Shown here: piece by piece, positions 35,211-43,644 of the stretch | Layout of the letters: every line of letters begins with the position of its first letter | Numbering within the stretch: position 1 is the first letter of the stretch | Origin: Bacteroidota bacterium | GTDB taxonomy: Bacteria; Bacteroidota; Bacteroidia; Chitinophagales; Chitinophagaceae | NCBI GenBank assembly: GCA_005798905.1 | Contig: SYIK01000007.1 | Span: 1-45,461 of the forward strand | Length of the DNA stretch: 45,461 nt | Direction: 5' to 3' | The notes under the pieces: model-generated | What the model saw: the letters and a program-made list of their open reading frames with translations, nothing else | Database searches by the model: none | Told to the model about the DNA's origin: nothing | Translations under genes and position numbers: made by a program

Positions 35211-38200
35211 TAATTCAGATTTCGAAAATCTACTGGCACCAATTTGCTGACACCAAATTCTTGCATGGTTACACCATAAATTACATCTACGGTACTCATC
35301 GTCATTTTATTGTGTGTTACAATAATAAATTGCGAATTCGTACTAAACTGACGAATCATTTCTGTAAATTTTCCAACATTGGCATCATCCAATGGCGCAT
35401 CAACTTCGTCCAAAATACAGAACGGTGCAGGTTTTATTAAATAAATTGCAAACAACAATGCTGTTGCAGTTAGAGTTCTTTCACCACCACTAAGTTGCGC
35501 CAAAGAAGTTGGTCTTTTTCCTTTTGGTTTTGCAACTACGTCAATTCCTGTTTCAGAAAGATTTTCAGGATTATCTAAAATCAAATCACATTGGTCATCT
35601 TCAGTAAACAATGCTTTGAATACTTTTTTAAAATTTTCTCGAACGAGTTCAAATGTTTCTAAAAATTTTTGATTGGCGGTTACTTCCACTTCTTGGATTG
35701 TTTGCAGCAAACTATCTTTTGCAGTAAGTAAATCAGTTTTCTGTTCCAAATAAAACTCGTATCGTTTTTTCATTTCTTGAAAAGATTCGATGGCAGTTGG
35801 GTTTACTTCTCCCAAATTCTCCATTCGCTTTTTCATTCTATCTGCTTTTTCCAAAAGATCTTCCGTTGCAGTTTCGGATTTTCTTGGTTCATCCAAAATA
35901 TCTTCCAAATTAATTCGAAACTCCAACATCAATCTTTCTTTTATTCCAGAGAGTTGAAGTTTTAGTTCATTTAATTTGTCTTTTATTTCGGCAAGTAAAT
36001 GTTCAACTTGTTCTTTTTCTTTTATTCGGTGTCTTAATTGACTTTCTTTTTCACTCAACTGATTTCTAAAATTATGATAAGCTTGATCGCAATCATTAAG
36101 AACTTTTTCTTTTTCATCTTTTCCTTTCAACATAGAAATCAATTCCGATTCTATTTGCGCCAATTGCTCCATCGAGGTTGAAATTCCCAGCTTCGTTTCC
36201 GAAAGTTGTTGGTTATTACTTTCTAATTGGTTTTTTAAATCTGCAAGTTGATTCATCTTGAATTCTTGCTCTTGTTTCAATGCAACAATTTTACTTTGTT
36301 GTTTTGTAACTTGAAGATTAAAATCGTTGTATTGATTGTTTGCTTCGTTATATTGAAATTCTTCTTTTTTAAATGCCGACTCTTCTTCGCTCAATCGATT
36401 GGTTTGTTCTGTCAATTGATTACTCAACAATTCCAATTCGCTTCGAACGCTTTCAACAGAAATTTGTGTTTGTTGTAATTGCAAGTTCAACTCTCCCAAG
36501 CGTTGCGCTGCTTGATTTTCCACCGCTTTTAAATTCTCAATTTTATTTTGAAAAGAAAAAACTTGATTTACTAATTTCTGAATTTCAGTTTCAGTTTCTT
36601 TTACAGCCGACTCTCGCAATTTTTCATTAAATGCAATTACTTCATTGTGTCGCCCTTGAATTATTGTTTTTAAATTATCAACAACTTCATTCTGAACTTC
36701 AATTTCGTTTTGTAATTTTTCCAAATTTTTTACGCGTCCAATTTTCTTTCCTTCAAAAATTCCAACACTACCACCAGTTAACGTATATTTTCCTTTTACA
36801 TATTTTCCGGTTTTTTCAATCACCACAACTCCGTTACTATTTTGTAAAGCAATTTCACTTTCGGCTATGTAAACATTTGCCAACAAATGTTCTGCCAAAC
36901 TTTTATATTTTTCATCTACTTCAATAACTGTAATTGCATTGATAGCTCCTGGAAATTCCGATGAAATTTCGGTAGGATTTGCAGCTTCATTTAATTTATC
37001 CAACAAAAAGAAATTCGCTTTTCCTTTTTTATTATCGTCCAACAAATGAACTGCTTTTAACCCTTCTTGTAAATCATTAACAACATAATAATTCAAATAA
37101 GGTTCCAACACATTTTCCAATGCAGTTCTGAATTCTTCCTTTACATAAATAATATCCGACAACAAAGGCGCTGTGTGATTCCAATTACTGTTGTTGTGTA
37201 AATATTTTACACTTTCCGGATAACCTTCCATCGAATCAATTAAACTTTTAAGAAGGTCATACTCATTTTTTCTTGCATCCAATTTTCTATTTTCTTCTGC
37301 CAATTTTGTGCGCAAATTTTCCAATTCGGACTGTGTTTGCAAAATTTGTTCTTTGGTATTTTCTTGGTGTTTTTGCAGTTGCTCCAGATCCGTTCTTTTT
37401 GTTTTTAATTCTTGATCGTGCAATTGAAAATCAGCCAATAATTGTTTTTCAATTTCAGCTCTTTGTTGCTTTTCAACTTCAATTTGCTGAATCGTTTGTA
37501 CAAAATTTTGAATGGAAGTATCGGCAATGGCAACTTTTTTCTCCGCATCAAACTGCTGGCGTTGAATTTGCTGATAGCTTATTCGAAAAACATCCAATGC
37601 TTTTCTTTTTTCATCCATTACATTTCGTTGCGCATCTACTTCCAATCTCAAACTTTGTAATTGCTTTTCGAATGCTAAACTATTTTTTTCTTCTTCCACA
37701 ACTTGCGACTGTGTGAAAGCAATACTTTCTTCAATTCCCTGACTTTGTCCTTCTGCTTTTTGCAAATATTCCAACAAGTCGGTTTCTTTTTCTTTGAGAT
37801 GTTTCAATCGTTGCGCAGCTAAACTTTTATCACTTTCTTTTGTTCTTAAAAGTTGCAACAGCGAATTAAATTCTTGTTGTAAAACTTGCAACTCTTTTTC
37901 TTTTTCAATCACAACCAAACGATCTTTTTCCAAAGTTGCGTCTGCAGTTGCAATGGTTGATTCGAAACTTATTCTTTTGTCTGTTTCTGTGCCGTGCTGC
38001 TGATTTAATTCTTTATATTTTATATTGAAACCTTCCAATAAAGATTTTGCTAATTCAATACTTACTTCACGATATTCCTTTTTTATTTCGTAATATTTTT
38101 CTGCTTTTTTGGATTGATTCTCCAGTGATTTTAGTTGGTTATTAATTTCATGAACTAAGTCTTCTATTCGCTCAAGATCTTGTGCGGTTGCATCTAACTT

Positions 38201-38737
38201 TAATTTGGCTTCTTTTTTTCTTGTTTTATAAATTGAAATTCCAGCAGCTTGTTCCAACATTCGGCGACGACTATTTTCTTTATCTTTTATTAAATCAGAA
38301 ACCATTTCTAATTCAATAATTGCATAACTATCCGTGCTTACACCCGTATCCATAAAAAGATTTTGGATGTCTTTCAATCTGCAAAGCACATTATTTAACC
38401 GGTATTCACTCTCTCCACTTTTATAATATTTTCTTGTGATTGTAACGGTATTGAATTCGGTTGGCAATAAATTTTTAGAGTTTTCAAAAGTTAAACTTAC
38501 TTCTGTCAATCCCGAAGCCGAACGAGATTTTGAACCATTGAAAACCAAGCCTTCCAAATTTTCACTTCGAAGATGACTTATTTTTTGCTCGCCAATTACC
38601 CAACGAATACTATCTACAATATTGGATTTGCCACAACCGTTTGGCCCGACAATCCCGGTTATGCTTTCGTCAAAATTGATAACGGTTTTATCTGCAAAAC
38701 TCTTAAACCCTTTTATTTCCAAATTTTTTAGTCGCAC
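35210..38737 (-). CDS. smc: chromosome segregation protein SMC
   Basis: SMC dimers with kleisin ScpA and ScpB shape and segregate chromosomes. The 1175 residues are full length. The N-terminal head has Walker A GPNGCGKSN (31-39). Two long coiled-coils (about 170-500 and 660-1010) flank a hinge near residues 505-655. The C-terminal head has the signature LSGGERTLTATALL and Walker B PFCILDEVDAPLDDANV. The start is GTG 38737-38735, since MRLKNLEIKGFKSFADKT is the family N-terminus. The stop overlaps the ATG of the next gene. Confidence 0.97.
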   Translation of the reverse strand: MRLKNLEIKGFKSFADKTVINFDESITGIVGPNGCGKSNIVDSIRWVIGEQKISHLRSENLEGLVFNGSKSRSASGLTEVSLTFENSKNLLPTEFNTVTITRKYYKSGESEYRLNNVLCRLKDIQNLFMDTGVSTDSYAIIELEMVSDLIKDKENSRRRMLEQAAGISIYKTRKKEAKLKLDATAQDLERIEDLVHEINNQLKSLENQSKKAEKYYEIKKEYREVSIELAKSLLEGFNIKYKELNQQHGTETDKRISFESTIATADATLEKDRLVVIEKEKELQVLQQEFNSLLQLLRTKESDKSLAAQRLKHLKEKETDLLEYLQKAEGQSQGIEESIAFTQSQVVEEEKNSLAFEKQLQSLRLEVDAQRNVMDEKRKALDVFRISYQQIQRQQFDAEKKVAIADTSIQNFVQTIQQIEVEKQQRAEIEKQLLADFQLHDQELKTKRTDLEQLQKHQENTKEQILQTQSELENLRTKLAEENRKLDARKNEYDLLKSLIDSMEGYPESVKYLHNNSNWNHTAPLLSDIIYVKEEFRTALENVLEPYLNYYVVNDLQEGLKAVHLLDDNKKGKANFFLLDKLNEAANPTEISSEFPGAINAITVIEVDEKYKSLAEHLLANVYIAESEIALQNSNGVVVIEKTGKYVKGKYTLTGGSVGIFEGKKIGRVKNLEKLQNEIEVQNEVVDNLKTIIQGRHNEVIAFNEKLRESAVKETETEIQKLVNQVFSFQNKIENLKAVENQAAQRLGELNLQLQQTQISVESVRSELELLSNQLTEQTNRLSEEESAFKKEEFQYNEANNQYNDFNLQVTKQQSKIVALKQEQEFKMNQLADLKNQLESNNQQLSETKLGISTSMEQLAQIESELISMLKGKDEKEKVLNDCDQAYHNFRNQLSEKESQLRHRIKEKEQVEHLLAEIKDKLNELKLQLSGIKERLMLEFRINLEDILDEPRKSETATEDLLEKADRMKKRMENLGEVNPTAIESFQEMKKRYEFYLEQKTDLLTAKDSLLQTIQEVEVTANQKFLETFELVRENFKKVFKALFTEDDQCDLILDNPENLSETGIDVVAKPKGKRPTSLAQLSGGERTLTATALLFAIYLIKPAPFCILDEVDAPLDDANVGKFTEMIRQFSTNSQFIIVTHNKMTMSTVDVIYGVTMQEFGVSKLVPVDFRNLN

Positions 38738-39053
38738 TATTTTTCCTCTTTGTTGGCGGCGAATTTAAGGGATGAAACGCATAAAAAACATTTGTTAATC
38801 AGAGAGTTGTTCACAACAGTGCTAATCGCCAATTTGATTAATATTTATTTAATTATATTTTTTTAATCTGTTGTATTATAAATGTTAAATCTTACACTTT
38901 TATTGAACTGTAATTATATGCTTTTCAAAACATTAGGTTTTACTAACTATTTATTTTAAATTCGTAGACTTAAAAACGAAGACATTTCGTTTTTTCTATT
39001 CCCAACTATCCATTTTTTACTTTTTTATTGGGGATCGCAGAAATTAAATTCGT
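38738..39053. other. 316-bp divergent region with three TAAATTCG words
   Basis: The motif TAAATTCG occurs toward smc at 38760-38767 and toward arginase at 38957-38964 and 39045-39052. It is one mismatch from TAnnTTTG. The two outer copies are 22 and 1 nt from the respective start codons. No small gene is seen in the AT-rich remainder. Confidence 0.45.
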
Positions 39054-40001
39054 ATGAAAAACATTAAGCTAATAGAAGTGCCGTCAGAAATTGGCGCAGG
39101 AACCCGAGGTGCAAGTCTTGGAGTTGAAGCAATTAAGATTGCTGCGATGGATTTTATGAGTAATTTTTTTATCCATTTCCCATCCGAAAAAATTCCACAC
39201 GAAAATAAACTGCTCTACGAACCAATTGAATCACCATATGCCAAAAGAATAAAAGGCACTCAATTGATGTACGAAAAAGTGGGTAAAGCTGTAACCGATT
39301 CCATAAAAAATAATTTTTTCCCTGTAATAATTAGTGGCGATCACAGTACGGCGGGTGCTACGATTGCAGGTATTAAAGCCGCAAAGCCAAAATGCAAACT
39401 GGGAGTTATTTGGATTGATGCACATGCCGATCTTCACACACCTTATACAACCCCATCTGGTAATCTACATGGTATGCCGTTAGCGATTGCGCTTGGAGAA
39501 GATAATAAAGATTGTGCAGTACATAATCTCGATGAAGAAACAACAAAGTATTGGGACAAATTGAAATCAAGTTCAAAGAATTCACAAAAAATTTTACCTG
39601 AAGATGTTGTTTTTATTTCACTTCGTGATTTTGAAAAAGAAGAAAAATATTTAATTGATAAATACGATATGAAAGTAGTTTCGATTAAAGAAGTAAGAAG
39701 TAAAGGCCCAGAAAATGTGGTTCGTTCTGTAATAAGATACTTGGACGATTGTACAGATATTTATATAAGTTTTGACGTGGACAGTCTCGATTCATCACTT
39801 TCCAAAGGAACAGGAACACCTGTTAGCAATGGATTAAAAGAAAGAGAAGCGGAAGATTTAATTAGTAAATTTATGCAAAACAGAAAAGTCTGCTGTTTTG
39901 AAATAACTGAAGTGAACCCTACTTTGGATAAAGAAAATTTGATGGCAGAAATTGCATTTAATATTTTACAAAGAAGTGTAAATGTGTTGATGATGAATTA
40001 A
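39054..40001 (+). CDS. rocF: arginase (ureohydrolase family)
   Basis: It hydrolyses L-arginine to ornithine and urea with a binuclear manganese site. In 315 residues the ligands are visible: SGDHSTAG (D96, H97), WIDAHADLHTP (D122, H124, D126) and the later SFDVDSLDSS. GNLHGMPLAIALG and the substrate loop near TGTPVSNGL favour arginase over agmatinase or formimidoylglutamase. The GGDHS of most family members is SGDHS here, which is tolerated. It stands alone before tRNA-Arg, a neighbourhood that is probably coincidental. Confidence 0.88.
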   Translation: MKNIKLIEVPSEIGAGTRGASLGVEAIKIAAMDFMSNFFIHFPSEKIPHENKLLYEPIESPYAKRIKGTQLMYEKVGKAVTDSIKNNFFPVIISGDHSTAGATIAGIKAAKPKCKLGVIWIDAHADLHTPYTTPSGNLHGMPLAIALGEDNKDCAVHNLDEETTKYWDKLKSSSKNSQKILPEDVVFISLRDFEKEEKYLIDKYDMKVVSIKEVRSKGPENVVRSVIRYLDDCTDIYISFDVDSLDSSLSKGTGTPVSNGLKEREAEDLISKFMQNRKVCCFEITEVNPTLDKENLMAEIAFNILQRSVNVLMMN

Positions 40002-40022
40002 TCATTTTTTGGCTTGAGTCAT

Positions 40023-40053
40023 TTTGCCTTGCCATTTTTTTCCTTTACCTTTG
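40023..40053 (+). promoter_or_regulatory. tRNA-Arg promoter (TTTG-N19-TACCTTTG)
   Basis: TTTG at 40023-40026 and TACCTTTG at 40046-40053 are separated by exactly 19 nt, the consensus Bacteroidota spacing. The -7 box ends 9 nt before the tRNA 5' end. Confidence 0.8.
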
Positions 40054-40062
40054 CAACCCCTT

Positions 40063-40136
40063 GGCCCCGTAGCTCAATTGAATAGAGCATCTGACTACGG
40101 ATCAGAAGGTTTCAGGTTTGAATCCTGACGGGGTCA
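40063..40136 (+). tRNA. tRNA-Arg (anticodon ACG)
   Basis: GGCCCCG pairs with CGGGGTC (one G-U pair); the discriminator is A40136 and CCA is not encoded. The D-arm is GCTC/GAGC, and the anticodon stem TCTGA/TCAGA closes the loop CTACGGA with anticodon ACG. The T-stem is TCAGG/CCTGA with loop TTTGAAT. ACG is normally edited to ICG by TadA. Confidence 0.97.
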
Positions 40137-40213
40137 CAAATAAAAAGGTCTTCGACTTTAATTTATCGAAAACTGCTTTTAAAAGTAAAGTCAAAAAATT
40201 CATTTCTGGTTTA

Positions 40214-41500
40214 TTATAACCTTGCATCTACTATATTTTTATCTAAAACAGATTTCACGTCAAAAATAATTGAGTTTTTATTCTTTTTAAGTTTTGTAAT
40301 ATTAAGTGTTTGGAACTCTAAATGTGAAACTGCATGAATTATTGAATCATATTTTTTTAATGATTTTGATAACTTTATACCAAATTCTTTTTTAACTTCT
40401 TGTTTGTGTGCATTTGGATCAAAAACATCAACATTTAGTCCAAATTGAATTAATTCATTATAAACATCTATTATTTTAGAATTTCTAATATCTGGGCAAT
40501 TTTCTTTAAATGAGATTCCCAATATTAAAACATTGGCTCCTTTAATTTGTATACCATTTTTTATCATTAACTTAATTACTTTGTTTGCTACAAACAATCC
40601 CATAATATCATTTACCCGTCTACCACTTAATATTACTTGAGGATGATAGCCCAAACTTTCTGCTTTATGTGCGAGATAATAAGAATCTACGCCAATGCAA
40701 TGTCCACCAACTAAGCCTGGGCGGAATTTTTGAAAATTCCATTTTGTTCCAGCCGCTTCGATTACATCATTTGTATCAATACCCATTCTATCAAAAATTA
40801 ATGCAAGTTCGTTTACAAAAGAAATATTAACGTCCCGTTGTGCATTTTCGATAGACTTTGCTGCTTCTGCAACTTTTATACTCGGCGCTTTATGTGTTCC
40901 TGCTGTTATAATGCTGGCATATAAAGCATCCACTTCATTCGCAATTTCTGGTGTGGAACCCGAAGTAACTTTCTTAATTTTAGTTAGCGTATTTATTTTA
41001 TCGCCCGGGTTGATACGTTCAGGAGAGTAACCACAATAGAAGTCAAAATTAAATTTTAAACCAGAATATTTTTCTAAAACAGGAACGCATTCTTCTTCTG
41101 TACAACCAGGATAAACTGTGGACTCATAAATTACAATATCCCCTTTTTTCAAAACCTTGCCTAACATTTCACTGGCTTTTAATAAAGGAAATAAATCTGG
41201 TTTATTAAACTGATCAATTGGTGTGGGAACAGTTACAATATAAATATTACATAGTTCTAAGTCTTTGATTTGACCAGTAAATCGAAGGCCTTTATTACCA
41301 GATTTAATTAAACTCATCGCATTATACATGCTTTTTAGATTAGCTTCCTTTGTTCGATCATTCCCAGAAGTTAGTTCTTTGATACGATCTTTGTTAATAT
41401 CAAATCCTAAAACTTTGTACTTCTTTCCAAATTCAATAGCAAGAGGTAAGCCTGTGTATCCTAATCCAACTACAGCGATTTGTTTTTCTGATAGTTCCAT
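40214..41500 (-). CDS. nucleotide sugar dehydrogenase (UDP-HexNAc/UDP-glucose type)
   Basis: It oxidises the C6 alcohol of a UDP-sugar to a carboxylate in two NAD steps, for surface polysaccharide. In 428 residues the NAD site is AVVGLGYTGLPLAIEFGKKY, with a GFDIN end of beta-2. The catalytic cysteine is C268 in GGHCIGVDSYYLAHKAESLGY, a motif of the WbpA/WbpO/TviB group that uses UDP-GlcNAc, UDP-GalNAc or UDP-ManNAc. I chose ATG 41500-41498. A TTG 15 nt upstream lies inside the -7 box TAAATTTG (41513-41520). No other polysaccharide gene lies beside it in the window, so its pathway is not visible. Confidence 0.9.
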   Translation of the reverse strand: MELSEKQIAVVGLGYTGLPLAIEFGKKYKVLGFDINKDRIKELTSGNDRTKEANLKSMYNAMSLIKSGNKGLRFTGQIKDLELCNIYIVTVPTPIDQFNKPDLFPLLKASEMLGKVLKKGDIVIYESTVYPGCTEEECVPVLEKYSGLKFNFDFYCGYSPERINPGDKINTLTKIKKVTSGSTPEIANEVDALYASIITAGTHKAPSIKVAEAAKSIENAQRDVNISFVNELALIFDRMGIDTNDVIEAAGTKWNFQKFRPGLVGGHCIGVDSYYLAHKAESLGYHPQVILSGRRVNDIMGLFVANKVIKLMIKNGIQIKGANVLILGISFKENCPDIRNSKIIDVYNELIQFGLNVDVFDPNAHKQEVKKEFGIKLSKSLKKYDSIIHAVSHLEFQTLNITKLKKNKNSIIFDVKSVLDKNIVDARL

Positions 41501-41847
41501 TTTTTGTGATTTCAAATTTAAACTTAGTACAAATCTGCAAAAATTTTACTTATTGTTCATTTATACTATAAAAATTTTAAAACTTAAAAAATATAAATAA
41601 ATTTGTAACCACTGATTTAGAAAATTAATAGATACATCGAAGTTGAAGTCTAACTACCTACCATATCAATTGTTTTGTACTTGGGCTTTAATCCTTGCTC
41701 TGTCCTATCCCTCTAAATAGAAGTATTAATTTTAAGAATAGTTCTTTTTGTTAATATTTCCGAATTAATACAAAAATATTTACAAATAATGTAAAAATAA
41801 ACAATAAAATTCGGAACAAATTCGAAATAATGCATTATATTTGACAT
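41501..41847. other. 347-bp divergent region with AbiE-type operator candidates
   Basis: Between the dehydrogenase and abiEi lie TAAATTTG (41513-41520, minus promoter), TTCCGAATT (41758-41766), its exact inverse AATTCGGAA (41808-41816), and a close copy AATTCGAAA (41819-41827) 11 bp later. The stretch 41530-41750 shows no gene. The inverted copies sit upstream of the abiEi -7 box. Confidence 0.55.
41836..41843 (+). promoter_or_regulatory. abiE -7 promoter element next to the start codon
   Basis: TATATTTG ends 4 nt before the GTG start of abiEi, so the transcript would begin at or next to the start codon (leaderless). Confidence 0.5.
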
Positions 41848-42486
41848 GTGGATATTAAGTCAAAATTGTCACAATACAGCGACCTACCAATTAGCACCCA
41901 GGTTCTTCTTGGTTTGCTAAAAGAGTATCGCAGGCCATATGATAAAATCATGGAGTTAGATCGGCAAGGGTTTCTTGTGCAACTGAGAAAGGGTTTATAT
42001 CTTACTACCAAATTAGTGAGCTCAAAATTGCCAGAATCATTTGTTATTGCCAATCATCTATACGGACCAAGTTATGTATCACTTGATTCCGCAATGTCTC
42101 ATTGGGGACTTATTCCAGAACGTGTATATGAAATTACATCCGTCACAACGAAGCCGTCAAAAAGGTTCATCCCTCAAGGCATCACTTACGGGTTCACTCA
42201 TTTGTCAGCTTCATATTATCCACTTGGCATACAATCTTTGGCATTGACTGAAAAACAGACGGTTTTGATAGCGAGCCCTGAAAAAAGTCTTTGTGATAAA
42301 TTGGTGACTACTTCAGGAATTAATCTTAGAAGCAAAAAACAGGCGATGTCCTTTCTCGTTGAGGACTTGAGGATCGAAAAAGATCGTCTCCGCGAATTTA
42401 ATCTACGGGAGATGGTGAAGTGGTTGCCAGTATGCCCTAAAAAAAATAGCATTCAAATTTTAATAGAAGCAATCGCAGAACTATGA
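41848..42486 (+). CDS. abiEi: AbiEi family antitoxin (type IV toxin-antitoxin)
   Basis: The 212-residue protein begins with a winged-helix domain (about 1-60: STQVLLGLLKEYRRPYDKIMELDRQGFLVQLRKGLYL), then the AbiEi C-terminal region with SYVSLDSAMSHWGLIPERVYEITSVT and LIASPEKSLCDKLV. AbiEi proteins repress their own promoter and oppose AbiEii without direct binding. GTG 41848 is the first start after an in-frame stop at 41842. Its ATGA overlap with the toxin gene couples translation. Codon use has more G and C than its partner and neighbours, a possible sign of transfer. It probably protects against phage by abortive infection. Confidence 0.9.
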   Translation: MDIKSKLSQYSDLPISTQVLLGLLKEYRRPYDKIMELDRQGFLVQLRKGLYLTTKLVSSKLPESFVIANHLYGPSYVSLDSAMSHWGLIPERVYEITSVTTKPSKRFIPQGITYGFTHLSASYYPLGIQSLALTEKQTVLIASPEKSLCDKLVTTSGINLRSKKQAMSFLVEDLRIEKDRLREFNLREMVKWLPVCPKKNSIQILIEAIAEL

Positions 42487-43337
42487 TAAAGCAATGGATT
42501 GAATCGTATGGACCTAAAAATATTCAGGAAACAGAACAAGCATTGAGAGAAATAATGCAGGAAATTACTTTAGCGGGCTTGTACAGAGCTAATTTTTTTA
42601 AATATGCTGCATTTTACGGAGGTACTGCACTTAGAATTTTTCACGGATTGAATCGATTTTCTGAAGATTTAGATTTTTCGCTGTTAGAAAAAAATGCCGA
42701 TTTTGAATTAGAACCATTTTTTAATTCAGTAATCGGTGAATTTAATGCTTTGGGAATGCAGGTGTCATTAAAGCAGAAAATAAAATTTAATACTTCCAGT
42801 ATTGATTCCGCATTTTTAAAACCAGACACGCTTTGGAGTGAATTGATTTTTGAAAATACAATCCCACAGATCAAACTTTCAGTAAAACCAAGTATAAAAA
42901 TTAAAGTGGAAGTTGATACAGATCCGCCAATTAATTTTGAAACTGAAAATCAATTACTAACTAAACCATTTTCTTTTTATGTGAACTGTTTTACTTTGCC
43001 CAATTTATTTGCAGGTAAAATGCATGCACTGCTTTTTCGTAAATGGAAGAATAGAGTAAAAGGTAGAGATTGGTATGATATGGAGTGGTACATAAAAAAA
43101 GGTGTAGAACTTAATTTAAAGCACCTTTGTCAACGAGCATTGGAAAGTGGAGATTGGACAGAAAAATCTATTACAAAAAACCAATTGTTGGAGTTGTTAC
43201 ATACTAAAATCAATTCTAGTAAGATTGAAAACGTTAAAGAAGACGTGAGTAGATTTGTTAAAAAACCAAATGAATTAGAAATCTGGTCTCAAGATTATTT
43301 CAATAAAATGGTAGTCAAACTTAAAATCAAAAAATAG
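42483..43337 (+). CDS. abiEii: AbiEii nucleotidyltransferase toxin
   Basis: AbiEii-type toxins belong to the DNA polymerase-beta-like nucleotidyltransferases; related MenT toxins add nucleotides to tRNA acceptor ends. Here G46-G47-T48 and R58-x-S60-E61-D62-L-D64 of FYGGTALRIFHGLNRFSEDLDF match the GG...RxSeDlD motif, with D62 and D64 as metal ligands. FAGKMHALLFRKWKNRVKGRDWYDMEWYI is the second conserved block. The 284 residues are normal. Its start overlaps the antitoxin stop (ATGA). Abortive infection is the usual role; tRNA as target is inference. Confidence 0.9.
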   Translation: MIKQWIESYGPKNIQETEQALREIMQEITLAGLYRANFFKYAAFYGGTALRIFHGLNRFSEDLDFSLLEKNADFELEPFFNSVIGEFNALGMQVSLKQKIKFNTSSIDSAFLKPDTLWSELIFENTIPQIKLSVKPSIKIKVEVDTDPPINFETENQLLTKPFSFYVNCFTLPNLFAGKMHALLFRKWKNRVKGRDWYDMEWYIKKGVELNLKHLCQRALESGDWTEKSITKNQLLELLHTKINSSKIENVKEDVSRFVKKPNELEIWSQDYFNKMVVKLKIKK

Positions 43338-43644
43338 GGTAGACCAGGTCATTTTAATGTTACAAATAATTGATTATCAATAATTTAAAATAGTATAAGC
43401 ACGCACACCAAAATCCGAAAACCTAATTTTTTGCTGGGTATTTTATTGTGTCATTTTGATAATGCAAAAACTAAAATTTATGAAAATTGATCAAGAGAGC
43501 CAGGATTTTAAAGTAATGGAAAATAAATTAAAATAAAATTAAGTAAAGCGAGATATAATAATTCAGTTCAATGTATGCACGTCATTAATGATTTCTTTTT
43601 CAGAAATATAAGCCGCACGAATTAATTAGATTTTTTTTGAAAAA
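43338..43644. other. 307-bp intergenic region between abiEii and the Fic gene
   Basis: The genes converge here. I see no clear terminator. A 24-codon open frame at 43462-43536 is too short to support. An ATTGA-TTA-TCAAT palindrome lies near 43370. Confidence 0.5.

Noticed and set aside
36248-37716. Long plus-strand frames inside smc
   Set aside because: They are antisense to coiled-coil codons, rich in Phe and Leu as expected from the reverse complement of Lys/Glu-rich sequence, with no domains.
40137-40213. Hairpins after tRNA-Arg (GACTTTA with TAAAGTC)
   Set aside because: The arms are 7 bp with a long loop and poor T-runs; it may terminate one of the flanking genes, but I could not show a proper terminator.
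41501-41515. TTG start for the nucleotide sugar dehydrogenase at 41515
   Set aside because: The TTG is part of the -7 box TAAATTTG. ATG 41500 leads directly into the conserved NAD-binding strand.
43462-43536. 24-codon open frame between abiEii and the Fic gene
   Set aside because: Too short, no conserved pattern, and AT-rich DNA yields such frames often. I could not support it as a gene.
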